A stretch of DNA of 64,000 bases, taken from Rubrivivax gelatinosus IL144 (GTDB lineage Bacteria > Pseudomonadota > Gammaproteobacteria > Burkholderiales > Burkholderiaceae_C). Positions 45,267 to 52,825 of the stretch are shown one piece after another (position 1 is the first letter of the stretch; the number at the start of each line of letters is the position of its first letter). Location of the stretch: contig NC_017075.1 of the NCBI RefSeq assembly GCF_000284255.1, positions 2,418,001-2,482,000 of the forward strand, given 5' to 3'. The position numbers and the translations under genes are program-made. The notes below the pieces were generated by a model. The model searched no databases and was not told the DNA's origin. It saw nothing but the letters and a program-made list of their open reading frames with translations.

Positions 45267-46007
45267 TTACGCCGCGCCCTCGGGGGTCCCGGCTTGATCT
45301 TGCTCATGCGTCAGGGTGAGCGCCGACGCACCGGCGCCGACGATGACGACGGTCGGCTGCCCGGCGTGGCGCGCGCTCGCGTCGGCCAGCGAAGCGACGT
45401 CGTGGTGGCTGCGCAGCTCGTCGGGCCAGCCGGCGCGCGAGACGACGAGTGCCGGCGTGTCGGCCGGCCAGCCGGCGGCGCGCAGGCGTTCGCCGAGCAC
45501 GCCGAGCTGGCTGCCGGCCATGTAGAAGACCTGGGTGTCGGCGGCGTGCGTCACCTCCAGCCGCCGTTCACGGGTCATCGCGGTGCTGAAGGCGACGCTG
45601 CGGCCGCGGGCGCGGCGCGTCAGCGGGCGCTGCGCCGAGGCGGCTGCGGCCAGCGCGGCGCTGACGCCGGGCACCACTTCGCTGTCGATGCCGGCGCGGG
45701 CCAGTGCGGCCAGCTCTTCTTCGAGCCGGCCGAACAGGCTGGGGTCGCCGCCCTTGAGGCGCACGACGACGGCGTGACGCCGCGCCATCTCGACGAGCAG
45801 GGCGTCGATCTCGGCCTGGTGGGTGGAATGGCGATAGCCGCGTTTGCCGACGTCGATCCACTCGGCGCGCGGTGCGAGTTCGCGCAACGCTGGGTCGGTC
45901 AGCGCGTCGCAGAGCACGACCTCGGCCTCGGCGAGGCGTCGCGCGCCGCGCACGGTGATCAGGTCTGCGGCGCCGGGGCCGGCGCCGATGAAGACGACGC
46001 GGCCCAT
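45267..46007 (-). CDS. cobA: uroporphyrinogen-III C-methyltransferase (SUMT)
   Basis: A 246-residue enzyme that methylates uroporphyrinogen III twice to give precorrin-2, the first step to siroheme. Motifs are VFIGAGPGAADLITVRGAR at the N-terminus and VVRLKGGDPSLFGR near residue 85, with VVPGVSAALAAAA following. It corresponds to the C-terminal half of CysG; no siroheme synthase half is attached, so dehydrogenation and iron insertion must be encoded elsewhere. It supplies siroheme for the CysI of the operon. ATG 46007 follows cysH by 16 bp. Confidence 0.92.
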   Translation of the reverse strand: MGRVVFIGAGPGAADLITVRGARRLAEAEVVLCDALTDPALRELAPRAEWIDVGKRGYRHSTHQAEIDALLVEMARRHAVVVRLKGGDPSLFGRLEEELAALARAGIDSEVVPGVSAALAAAASAQRPLTRRARGRSVAFSTAMTRERRLEVTHAADTQVFYMAGSQLGVLGERLRAAGWPADTPALVVSRAGWPDELRSHHDVASLADASARHAGQPTVVIVGAGASALTLTHEQDQAGTPEGAA

Positions 46008-46023
46008 CAGCGGCGCCGTTGTA

Positions 46024-46755
46024 TCACGCGGCGATCGGCTCGGGCCGCAGGTGCAGCCCGCACTCCTTGGCGCCTTCCTGCTCCCACCACCAGCGCCCGG
46101 CGCGGTGGTCCTCGCCCAGCGAAACGGCGCGCGTGCAGGGCGCGCAGCCGATGCTCGGGAAGAACTGGTCGTGCAGCGGGTTGTACGGCACGTCGTGCGT
46201 GGCCACGTAGTGCCAGATGTCGGCTTCGCTCCAGTCGGCCAGCGGGTAGAACTTCTCGCGGCTGTCGGCGTCGAGCTCGAAGTGCGGCACGCGCGAACGC
46301 GATTCCGACTGCTCGCGGCGCAGCCCGGTGATCCAGGCGGTGCGGCCCTCGAGCAGGCGGCGCATCGGCTCCTTCTTGCGCACATCGCAGCAGCTCTTGC
46401 GCAGCTCGACGCTGCGGTACATCGCGTCCTCGCCGTGGCGGCGCACGAACTGGACGACGGCTTCCTGCTGCGGGCGGAAGACCTGCACCTCGACGCCGTA
46501 GCGCTGGCGGATGCGCGGGATCAGCGCCAGTGTCTCGGCGTGCAGCGCGCCGGTGTCCAGCGTCGCGACCGGGATCGCCAGGCCGTGGCGCGCGATCAGG
46601 TCGGTGATGACCATGCCTTCGACGCCCAGGCTGGTGGCCTGGACGATGCGGCCGGCGTGGTCGGCGGCGGCCTCGCGCAGCAGCGCGACGGCGTGCGCGA
46701 CCCGGGCATCGTGGCCGCGGGTCTTGCGGGCATGCAGTTCGATGGCGGTAGGCAT
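46024..46755 (-). CDS. cysH: assimilatory APS/PAPS reductase, iron-sulfur type
   Basis: A 243-residue reductase that converts adenylyl sulfate to sulfite. It has the adenylyl-binding region (SLGVEGMVITDLIARHG, ATLDTGALHAETL) and an ELRKSCCDVRKK pair plus a second GCAPCT pair. This CC...CxxC pattern binds a [4Fe-4S] cluster and marks the APS-using class rather than the cluster-free PAPS reductases. A C-terminal CGLH holds a further cysteine that could be the catalytic one. It is coupled closely to DUF934 (4 bp apart). Confidence 0.9.
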   Translation of the reverse strand: MPTAIELHARKTRGHDARVAHAVALLREAAADHAGRIVQATSLGVEGMVITDLIARHGLAIPVATLDTGALHAETLALIPRIRQRYGVEVQVFRPQQEAVVQFVRRHGEDAMYRSVELRKSCCDVRKKEPMRRLLEGRTAWITGLRREQSESRSRVPHFELDADSREKFYPLADWSEADIWHYVATHDVPYNPLHDQFFPSIGCAPCTRAVSLGEDHRAGRWWWEQEGAKECGLHLRPEPIAA

Positions 46756-46759
46756 ACGT

Positions 46760-47143
46760 TCAGGCCGCTCGGGCGTACGGGGTGGGTTGGGCGCCGACGG
46801 CGTCGCGCTGGTACTGGCCGGGGAAACGCCCCAGCGTGCGCAGCGCGACCGCCGGATCCTGGTCGGCGCGCAGCTGGGCGGCGTCGAAGCCGCAGCGCTG
46901 CAGCATCGGCAGCATGTCGCCGACGACGTCGCCGGCGGCGATCAGCTCGCCGGCGTAGCGCAGACGCAGGCGCAGCAGAACGGCCTGCGAGTAGGCGCGG
47001 CCGTCGGTCCACTTCGGGAAGTGCAGCACGACGGCGCGGGCGGCGGCGATCTCGTCGCGGCGCTCGAGCACGTCGACGGCGTTGTCGAGGGCCAGCGCGT
47101 CGGCGGGCAGCGGGGAGTTCTGGTCGATCAGGCGCATGGACAT
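46760..47143 (-). CDS. DUF934 sulfur-assimilation accessory protein
   Basis: A 127-residue DUF934 protein. The recognisable core is VVLHFPKWTDGRAYSQAVLL followed by LRLRYAGELIAAGDVVGDML. Genes of this family are almost always found beside cysI and cysH and are thought to help sulfite reduction; no reaction is known. ATG 47143 overlaps the region between cysI's stop and the next start by a few bases; an ATG two codons later (MRLIDQN) is equally good. Confidence 0.88.
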   Translation of the reverse strand: MSMRLIDQNSPLPADALALDNAVDVLERRDEIAAARAVVLHFPKWTDGRAYSQAVLLRLRLRYAGELIAAGDVVGDMLPMLQRCGFDAAQLRADQDPAVALRTLGRFPGQYQRDAVGAQPTPYARAA

Positions 47144-47149
47144 CTCGGA

Positions 47150-48862
47150 TCAGGCTTCGGCCGCGGCGGTGCTGCGGCGCACGGCGTCGGCGGCGGCGCG
47201 CAGCGGGGCGATGCCCAGGCGGCGCACGGTGTCGACGAAACGTTCGCCGGCCTGGCGCTCGGCGCGGTAGACCTCGACCAGCGCCTCGACGACGTCGGGC
47301 ACCTCGTCGGCGGCGAAGGACGGGCCGATCACCTTGCCGGCCGCGGCCGGGCCGTTGGCCAGCGAGCCGTCGGAGCCGGCGACCGTCACCTGGAACCACT
47401 CGCTGCCGTCCTTGTCGACGCCGAGGATGCCGATGTGGCCGGTGTGGTGGTGGCCGCAGGAGTTCATGCAGCCGCTGATGTGCAGGTCGAGGTCGCCGAG
47501 CTCGTAGAGCGCGTCCAGGTCCTCGAAGCGCTCGCGGATCGCCGCGGCGATTGGCAACGAACGGGCGTTGGCCAGCGAGCAGAGGTCGCCGCCGGGGCAG
47601 GCGATCATGTCGGTCAGCAGGCCGATGTTGGGCGTCGCGAAGCCGTCTTCGCGCGCGGCCAGCCACAGCGCGCGCAGCTCGTGCTCGGCGACCCAGGGCA
47701 GCAGCAGGTTCTGGTCGTGGGTGACGCGCAGTTCGCCATGGCTGAAGCGCTCGGCCAGCTCGGCGGCACGGTCCATCTGGTCGGCTGTGACGTCGCCGGG
47801 CGCCTGGCCGGCGCGCTTGAGCGACAGCGTCACGGCGCGGTAGCCGGCGAGGCGGTGGGCGTGCACGTTGCGCTCCAGCCAGCGCGTGTAGGCCTTGGGC
47901 GCGTCGGCGTCGACGGCGTGGGCCGGCGGCGCGGCTTCGGTCACCGGGGCGACGAAGTTCGCGGCGACGCGGTCGAGCTCGGCCTGCGGCAGCTCGGGCG
48001 CGCCGTCGGCCAGCAGCGCCTCGTATTCGGCGTGCACCTCGCGGATGAACTGCTCGCCCAGCGCCTTGACGAGGATCTTGATGCGCGCCTTGTAGATGTT
48101 GTCGCGCCGGCCGTGCAGGTTGTAGACGCGCACCACGGCCTCGAGGAAGACCAGGATGCGCTGCCAGGGCACGAAGGCCGCGACCTCGGTGGCGATGATC
48201 GGCGTGCGACCCATGCCGCCGCCGACCAGCACGCGAAAACCCACCTGGCCGGCGTCGTCGCGCAGCAGCTGCAGGCCGACGTCGTGCCAGGCGATGACCG
48301 CCCGGTCGTCGGTCGCGCCGGTGATCGCGACCTTGAACTTGCGCGGCAGGAAGGCGAACTCGGGGTGCAGCGTGCTCCACTGGCGCAGCAGCTCTGCGTA
48401 GGGGCGCGGGTCGACGATCTCGTCGGGCGCGATGCCGGCCAGCGCGTCGGTCGTCACGTTGCGGATGCAGTTGCCGCTGGTCTGCACGCCGTGCAGGTCG
48501 GCTTCGGCCAGCAGCTCCATCACGTCGGCCGAGCGCTCCAGCGGGATCCAGTTGAACTGGCAGTTGTGGCGCGTCGTGAAGTGGCCGAAGCCGCCGCGTT
48601 CGTTGGGCGTGCCGGCGTCCTGCAGATCGAACTCGCGCGCCACGCGCGCCAGGGCGCGCAGCTGGCGCGAGGACAGCTCGCCATAGGGCACCGCGATGCG
48701 CGCCATCGGCGCGTGGCGCTGCACGTACCAGCCGTTCTGCAGCCGCAGCGGACGGAACAGCTCGTCGGGCAGCTGGCCGGCCAGATGGCGTTCGAGCTGG
48801 TCGCGGAACTGCGCGGCGCGGGCCCGGATGAACTGGCGGTCGAACTCGGTGTACTGGTACAT
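47150..48862 (-). CDS. cysI: assimilatory sulfite reductase, siroheme/4Fe-4S subunit
   Basis: A 570-residue nitrite/sulfite reductase. The siroheme-[4Fe-4S] ligands are a C-x5-C (CPGGDLC) and a C-x3-C (GCMNSCGHHH) near residues 430-470. The anion-binding arginines lie in RHNCQFNWI and related N-terminal stretches. No cysJ flavoprotein accompanies it, while a ferredoxin and its reductase do, so it is probably ferredoxin-dependent. It is the first gene of the operon. The AT-rich region 48863-48983, with ATAAGC and TTATGAG stretches, is a plausible CysB-type control region. Confidence 0.93.
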   Translation of the reverse strand: MYQYTEFDRQFIRARAAQFRDQLERHLAGQLPDELFRPLRLQNGWYVQRHAPMARIAVPYGELSSRQLRALARVAREFDLQDAGTPNERGGFGHFTTRHNCQFNWIPLERSADVMELLAEADLHGVQTSGNCIRNVTTDALAGIAPDEIVDPRPYAELLRQWSTLHPEFAFLPRKFKVAITGATDDRAVIAWHDVGLQLLRDDAGQVGFRVLVGGGMGRTPIIATEVAAFVPWQRILVFLEAVVRVYNLHGRRDNIYKARIKILVKALGEQFIREVHAEYEALLADGAPELPQAELDRVAANFVAPVTEAAPPAHAVDADAPKAYTRWLERNVHAHRLAGYRAVTLSLKRAGQAPGDVTADQMDRAAELAERFSHGELRVTHDQNLLLPWVAEHELRALWLAAREDGFATPNIGLLTDMIACPGGDLCSLANARSLPIAAAIRERFEDLDALYELGDLDLHISGCMNSCGHHHTGHIGILGVDKDGSEWFQVTVAGSDGSLANGPAAAGKVIGPSFAADEVPDVVEALVEVYRAERQAGERFVDTVRRLGIAPLRAAADAVRRSTAAAEA

Positions 48863-48983
48863 GGACGGCAGGATTCGCTTTTGCCGCGACTGTAGAGACG
48901 CAGCTTATAGGTTCAAACTACAGAATTATCTCGTGCTTATCGCTGATGGTTATGAGTAAGCCTTCTTACAATCACCAGCGACC

Positions 48984-49883
48984 ATGCGCAGACTTCTCGG
49001 GACGCTCCTCGTCCTTCTCCTGGCCGCGTGCCAGAGCGTGCCGCTCCCGGCACCGACCCCCTCCCACCCCGTCACCGACTCCGCCACGACGCCCAAGCCG
49101 CCGCCGCGCCCGCCGCGCATCGGCCTGGCGCTGGGCGGGGGCGCCGCGCGCGGCTTCTCGCACATCGGCGTGATCCAGGTGCTCGAGGAGAACGGCATCC
49201 GCCCGGACCTCGTCGCCGGCACCTCGGCCGGCAGCCTGGTCGCCGCGCTCTACGCCTCGGGCAAGAGCGGCGCGGAGCTGGGCATGCTGGCGATGACGAT
49301 GGACGAAGGCGCGATCACCGACTGGGCCTTCCCCGGTCGGGCGCTGCTGCGGGGCGAGGCGCTGGCGCGCTACGTGCGCGAGCACACCGGCGGCCGCGCG
49401 ATCGAGCAGATGCGGCTGCCCCTGGGCATCGTCGCCACCGACCTGGACAGCGGCGCGCCGATCCTGTTCCAGCGCGGCGACACCGGCACCGCGGTGCGCG
49501 CGTCCAGCGCCGTGCCGGCGGTGTTCCAGCCGGTGACGGTCGGCGGCCGCGAGTACGTCGACGGCGGCCTGGTGTCGCCGGTGCCGGTGCGTTTCGCGCG
49601 CCAGATGGGCGCCGAACTGGTCATCGCCGTCGACATCTCGGCGGTGCCCGACGGTGCGCCGACCGGCGACGCGATGAAGATGCTGCTGCAGACCTTCTCG
49701 ATCATGAGCCGCAGCATCAACACCTACGAACTGCGTGACGCCGACGTCGTGCTGCGCCCGGCGCTGAACGGCGTCTCCAGCGCCGACTTCACGGCGCGCA
49801 AGCGCTCGATCCAGGCCGGCCGCGAAGCCGCGCTGGCGGCGCTGCCGGCGATCAAGGCCAAGATCGCGGCGCTGACGCGCTGA
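48984..49883 (+). CDS. patatin-like phospholipase lipoprotein
   Basis: A 299-residue lipoprotein. The lipobox L-A-A-C puts the lipidated Cys at 16, followed by a Pro-rich linker. The patatin domain has the oxyanion loop GLALGGGAARG, nucleophile elbow GTSAGS, and catalytic Asp in DGG, as in the RssA/NTE family. It is expected to act on lipids at the periplasmic face or outer membrane. A -10-like TACAAT at 48967-48972 lies only 11 bases before the ATG, giving a very short leader. It is divergent from cysI. Confidence 0.9.
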   Translation: MRRLLGTLLVLLLAACQSVPLPAPTPSHPVTDSATTPKPPPRPPRIGLALGGGAARGFSHIGVIQVLEENGIRPDLVAGTSAGSLVAALYASGKSGAELGMLAMTMDEGAITDWAFPGRALLRGEALARYVREHTGGRAIEQMRLPLGIVATDLDSGAPILFQRGDTGTAVRASSAVPAVFQPVTVGGREYVDGGLVSPVPVRFARQMGAELVIAVDISAVPDGAPTGDAMKMLLQTFSIMSRSINTYELRDADVVLRPALNGVSSADFTARKRSIQAGREAALAALPAIKAKIAALTR

Positions 49884-49890
49884 CCGGCGC

Positions 49891-50460
49891 TCAAGCGACG
49901 ACGTTGCGGATGAAGCGCGTCGTCGCCTCGCCGGCGTTGACGTAGGCGTAGGGCTGCGAACTGGGGTAGACGAGGTAGTCGCCCGCGGTCAGCTCGCGCG
50001 CGCCGTCGGCCAGTTCCAGCCGCAGCCGGCCTTCGACGACGACGATCATCTCGTGCCAGCCCTCAGGGTCGGGTTCGGCGTCGTAGCGCTCGCCCGGCGC
50101 CAGCGTCCAGGCCCAGAGCTGGGCCTCGTGGCGCGCCGGCACGCTGGCCTGCAGCACCGCGACGCTGCCGTCGTGGCGGCCGCGCCAGGCGACGGCGTCC
50201 AGGCGCAGCGTCTGCGCTGCCGGGTCTCGCACCAGGTCGACGAAGCCGACGCCCAGCGCCTCGGCCAGCCGGTCCAGCCGCGACAGGCTGATGTTGGTGT
50301 CGCCCTGTTCGAGCGCGACGATCATGCGCCGGCTCAGGCCCGAGGCTTCGGCCAGCGCGGCCTGGCTCAGCCCGGCCTGCTGGCGCGCGGCACGCAGGTT
50401 CTGCCCGACGAAGGCGAGCACGTCACCGTGGCGCGAGGCAATGTGCAGTTTATTGCTCAT
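49891..50460 (-). CDS. XRE-family regulator with C-terminal cupin
   Basis: A 189-residue regulator. The N-terminal HTH (about 16-70: LRAARQQAGLSQAALAEASG, then LEQGDTNISLSRLDRLAEAL) is joined to a cupin domain (about 110-185: WHEMIVVVEGRLRLEL, LTAGDYLVYPSSQPY). Such proteins usually bind a small ligand in the cupin and repress a neighbouring exporter or catabolic gene. Its ATG is only 15 bp from the divergent EamA exporter start, and a palindrome covers both starts, so it very likely controls that gene and itself. Confidence 0.9.
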   Translation of the reverse strand: MSNKLHIASRHGDVLAFVGQNLRAARQQAGLSQAALAEASGLSRRMIVALEQGDTNISLSRLDRLAEALGVGFVDLVRDPAAQTLRLDAVAWRGRHDGSVAVLQASVPARHEAQLWAWTLAPGERYDAEPDPEGWHEMIVVVEGRLRLELADGARELTAGDYLVYPSSQPYAYVNAGEATTRFIRNVVA

Positions 50461-50473
50461 GTTATCCTGAGCA
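50454..50473. promoter_or_regulatory. operator-like inverted repeat between divergent regulator and exporter
   Basis: TGCTCA (50454-50459) and TGAGCA (50468-50473) form a perfect inverted repeat around 8 bases. It overlaps the regulator's start codon and ends 2 bp before the exporter ATG. It is the only symmetric element in the 15-bp intergenic space, so it is the likely XRE operator. Any promoter must lie inside the opposing gene. Confidence 0.5.
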
Positions 50474-50475
50474 GT

Positions 50476-51375
50476 ATGTTGCACATGTTCGATCGCGGCA
50501 AGGCCGCCTGGCCGTTCAGCCGCCAGGAAGCGGCGCTGATCGCGATCACCATGCTCTGGGGCACGACCTTCCTGATCGTGCACCTGGCGATGCGCCACAG
50601 CGGGCCGTTCTTCTTCGTCGGCCTGCGTTTCGTCACCGCGGGGCTGGTCGCGCTGCTGGTGTTCCGCCGTGCGCTGGCCGGCCTGACGCGTGAGGAGCTG
50701 TGGGCCGGCACCGCGATCGGCGTCTCAATCTTTCTCGGCTACGGCCTGCAGACGCTGGGGCTGCAGACGATCAGCAGCAGCAAGTCGGCGTTCATCACCG
50801 CGCTTTACGTGCCGTTGGTGCCGCTGCTGCAATGGCTGGTGCTGCGCGAGGCGCCCAAGCCGATGGCGATGCTGGGCATCGTGCTGGCTTTCGCCGGGCT
50901 GGTGCTGCTCGCCGGGCCGGAAGCCGGCAGCGGCGCGATCGGGCCGGGCGAACTGGCGACCATCCTCAGCGCCTTTGCGATCGCCGCCGAGATCCTGCTG
51001 ATCGGCCGTTTCGCCCGCCGCGTCGACGTGCGCCGCATCACCGCGGTGCAGTTGCTGGCGGCCGGTCTGCTGTCTTGGGCGGCGATGCCGGTGCTCGGCG
51101 AAACGATCCCGGCGTTTTCCTGGGTCTGGCTCGCCGCCGCGGTCGGGCTCGGTGCGGCCAGCGTCGCGATCCAGCTGACGATCAACTGGGCCCAGCGTTT
51201 GGTGGCGCCGGTGCGCGCGACGATCATCTACGCCGGCGAGCCGGTCTGGGGCGGCGTCGTCGGCCGCCTGGCCGGCGACCGCCTGCCGCCCGAGGCTTTC
51301 GTCGGCGCCGCGCTGGTGCTCGCCGGCACGCTGGTCAGCGAACTCAGGCTGCGGCGCCGCAGGGTCAGCGACTGA
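50476..51375 (+). CDS. EamA/DMT-family exporter
   Basis: A 299-residue drug/metabolite transporter with ten TM helices arranged as two EamA repeats (AITMLWGTTFLIVHLAMR in the first; ATIIYAGEPVWGGVVGRLAG near the end of the second). It probably exports an amino acid or similar metabolite sensed by the divergent cupin regulator. ATG 50476 is used; an alternative ATG lies three codons in. No Shine-Dalgarno sequence is visible and the upstream gap is 15 bp, so the mRNA may be leaderless or nearly so. The stop overlaps the Rnk gene by 11 bp tail to tail. Confidence 0.9.
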   Translation: MLHMFDRGKAAWPFSRQEAALIAITMLWGTTFLIVHLAMRHSGPFFFVGLRFVTAGLVALLVFRRALAGLTREELWAGTAIGVSIFLGYGLQTLGLQTISSSKSAFITALYVPLVPLLQWLVLREAPKPMAMLGIVLAFAGLVLLAGPEAGSGAIGPGELATILSAFAIAAEILLIGRFARRVDVRRITAVQLLAAGLLSWAAMPVLGETIPAFSWVWLAAAVGLGAASVAIQLTINWAQRLVAPVRATIIYAGEPVWGGVVGRLAGDRLPPEAFVGAALVLAGTLVSELRLRRRRVSD

Positions 51376-51784
51376 AGTCGCCGGCGGCTTCGGGCTGGTA
51401 GGGCAGGGCCTCGATGCGCGCGGTGTGCTCTTCGCCGGCCGGGCCGCGCCAGCCGATGCTGTCGCCGACGCGTGCGCCCAGCAGCGCCATGCCCAGCGGC
51501 GAGAACACCGAGATGCGCCCGACGCCGTCCGTCAGGTCGTCGGGATAGCAGAGCGTCAGCTCCAACCGCTCGCCGCCGCGCGACAGGACGACACGCGAGC
51601 GCATCGTGACGACGTCGGCGGGCAGCGTCTTCGGGTCGACGACCTCGGCCAGGTCGAGCATGTCGCGCGCATGGCCAGCGAGCGCCTCCGACATGCGGGT
51701 GCCGGGGCGCGGCACCGACACGAGGTTGAAGAGGCGGACGTGGTCGAGCCAGCCGAGCTGGCGTTCGTGGACGAGAGTGTTCAA
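51365..51784 (-). CDS. rnk: Rnk/GreA-type nucleoside diphosphate kinase regulator
   Basis: A 139-residue protein with a short N-terminal helical part and a C-terminal GreA/GreB-like domain (VVTMRSRVVL, LTLCYPDDLTDGVGRISVFS, PLGMALLGARVGDSIGW). Rnk proteins bind RNA polymerase near the secondary channel and influence nucleotide metabolism. The start is TTG at 51784, with GGAG placed seven bases upstream; the next Met is 30 codons later and would remove the N-terminal arm. It is preceded by a strong hairpin and a short peptide frame. Confidence 0.87.
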   Translation of the reverse strand: MNTLVHERQLGWLDHVRLFNLVSVPRPGTRMSEALAGHARDMLDLAEVVDPKTLPADVVTMRSRVVLSRGGERLELTLCYPDDLTDGVGRISVFSPLGMALLGARVGDSIGWRGPAGEEHTARIEALPYQPEAAGDFSR

Positions 51785-51823
51785 GCGGTTCTCCGGTGTG
51801 CAGGCGTTGTCCCTGGGGGCGGG

Positions 51824-51871
51824 GCCCGGCGACCGGAGAAGGGAGGGAAGTTCCGAGGGAGGTCGCCGGGC
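51824..51871 (-). other. long-loop hairpin between a short peptide frame and rnk
   Basis: An 11-bp perfect stem (51824-51834 with 51861-51871, GCCCGGCGACC / GGTCGCCGGGC) encloses 26 bases rich in purines on the plus strand. On the minus strand it begins directly after the stop of the 30-residue frame and ends about 40 bases before the rnk start. No U-run follows. It looks like a regulatory stem rather than a terminator. Confidence 0.4.
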
Positions 51872-51964
51872 TCAGGAGAGTGCGGCGGCGACCGGCTGGC
51901 GCCATGCGCGCAGCACCACGCCCGCCGCGAAGGCGTGCTGGGTGAAGGCGGAGCGAGACGACAT
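51872..51964 (-). CDS. possible 30-residue peptide, leaderless-looking
   Basis: An ATG frame of 30 codons runs from MSSRSAFTQHAF to QPVAAALS. It has no Shine-Dalgarno sequence, but a -10-like TACCAT ends six bases before the ATG, with TTTTCA 18 bases further up, so transcription would start at or near the A of ATG. It is amphipathic, with three Arg and no acidic residue. It ends where the long-loop hairpin begins, which suggests a leader peptide for rnk. I do not recognise the sequence. Confidence 0.35.
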   Translation of the reverse strand: MSSRSAFTQHAFAAGVVLRAWRQPVAAALS

Positions 51965-51995
51965 GGGCCGATGGTAAGCCGGGCAGGCGGCGCTT

Positions 51996-52026
51996 GAAAA
52001 GAAAGAGCCCGGCGCGGGGCCGGGCT
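51996..52026 (-). terminator. Rho-independent terminator of the phasin gene
   Basis: On the minus strand the stem AGCCCGGC / GCCGGGCT (52026-52019 with 52013-52006) closes a 5-base loop and is followed by CTTTCTTTTC. It lies 109 bp past the phasin stop. The 52027-52134 stretch between holds nothing I can name. Confidence 0.75.
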
Positions 52027-52134
52027 GAAGACATCGTTGCGGTTGCGCGGATGCCGAGGAGACAACCTTCCAGAGAACGCCGGGGCGAGCCCCGACGAAA
52101 CTCAGATGCGGTGCGCCCCGCAGGATTTCAAGAC

Positions 52135-52692
52135 TCAGGCGGCGGTGCGCTTGGCGCGGCCGGTGCTCTGCGTGGCCTTGACGGCGGTGTTCGTGACGGC
52201 CTGGAAGTTGGCTTCGGCCACTTCGGCGGCCTGCTTGGCGGCCTTCTGCACGCTCTCGAACGCGTTGTTGGCGGCCGAGACGGCCGAGCGCACCAGCGCG
52301 GCGGCGCTCTCGGTGCCGGCCGGGGCGTTCTTCACCGCAGTGTCGACCAGCGCCAGCGTGGTCTTCTGCGCGTCGGCCAGCGTCGCTTCGGCGACCTTGG
52401 AGAACTCGGCGTTGGTGCCGGCCAGGATGTCGTACAGGTGACGGCTGTAGGCGGCGGCCTTCTCGGCGCTCGGTTGCAACAGGCCGGCCTGCAGCGTCAG
52501 CAGTTCCTGCGGATCCTTCACCGACAGCGCGGCCTTGGTCGTTTCAGCCAGTTCGCTCAGCGAGGTCTTGGTGACCTGCAGGTTCAGCTCGACCAGCTTC
52601 TCCACGCCTTCGAAGGCGGTCTGGGTCAGGCCGAACAGGGTCTCGACCTGGGCCTTTTGCGCGGCAAGCCATTGTTCCGGGGTGTAGGTCAT
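52135..52692 (-). CDS. phaP: phasin family protein (PHA granule-associated)
   Basis: A 185-residue helical phasin. The N-terminus [20 protein letters not shown] is the usual opening of betaproteobacterial phasins, followed by long amphipathic helices and an Ala/Lys-rich tail ending RAKRTAA. It coats polyhydroxyalkanoate granules and sets their size. A standard promoter and two PhaR-like sites precede it, so it should be repressed until granules titrate the repressor. CGGAG sits six bases before the ATG. It is divergent from the HDAC-like gene. Confidence 0.92.
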   Translation of the reverse strand: MTYTPEQWLAAQKAQVETLFGLTQTAFEGVEKLVELNLQVTKTSLSELAETTKAALSVKDPQELLTLQAGLLQPSAEKAAAYSRHLYDILAGTNAEFSKVAEATLADAQKTTLALVDTAVKNAPAGTESAAALVRSAVSAANNAFESVQKAAKQAAEVAEANFQAVTNTAVKATQSTGRAKRTAA

Positions 52693-52720
52693 GTCGATCT
52701 CCGTGTGTGGGTGACAGAAT

Positions 52721-52796
52721 TGCTGCACTGCAGCATGAGTTGAAGTATAGGGATCGATCCCGGCACTGCAAGCGATTTTTGCTGCACCGCAACATT
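52721..52796 (-). promoter_or_regulatory. phasin promoter with two PhaR-like operators
   Basis: On the minus strand, -35 TTGCAG (52771-52766) and -10 TATACT (52749-52744) are 16 bp apart. A symmetric TGCTGCACTGCAGCA lies at 52721-52735, downstream of the start point. A related TGCTGCACCGCAACA lies at 52780-52794, just upstream of the -35. Both match the TGC-rich CTGC-N3/4-GCAG style of sites bound by PhaR in PHA-producing bacteria (recollection). Repression from both sides of the promoter is inferred. Confidence 0.6.
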
Positions 52797-52816
52797 CTAG
52801 GGAGCCGTTCCTAGAA
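52795..52816. promoter_or_regulatory. inverted repeat over the -10 of the HDAC-like gene
   Basis: TTCTAGG (52795-52801) and CCTAGAA (52810-52816) form a perfect inverted repeat around 8 bases. The right arm contains most of TAGAAT (52812-52817), a -10 hexamer ending eight bases before the ATG at 52826. A protein bound here would block that promoter and abuts the upstream PhaR-like site of the phasin. Confidence 0.45.
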
Positions 52817-52825
52817 TCGACCGCG

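Noticed and set aside
45243..45282. Stem CGAGGGCGC/GCGCCCTCG at the SUMT-fdxA junction as a terminator.
   Set aside because: One arm lies inside the SUMT coding end, the 22-base loop holds a TAAAAT promoter-like element, and no U-run follows.
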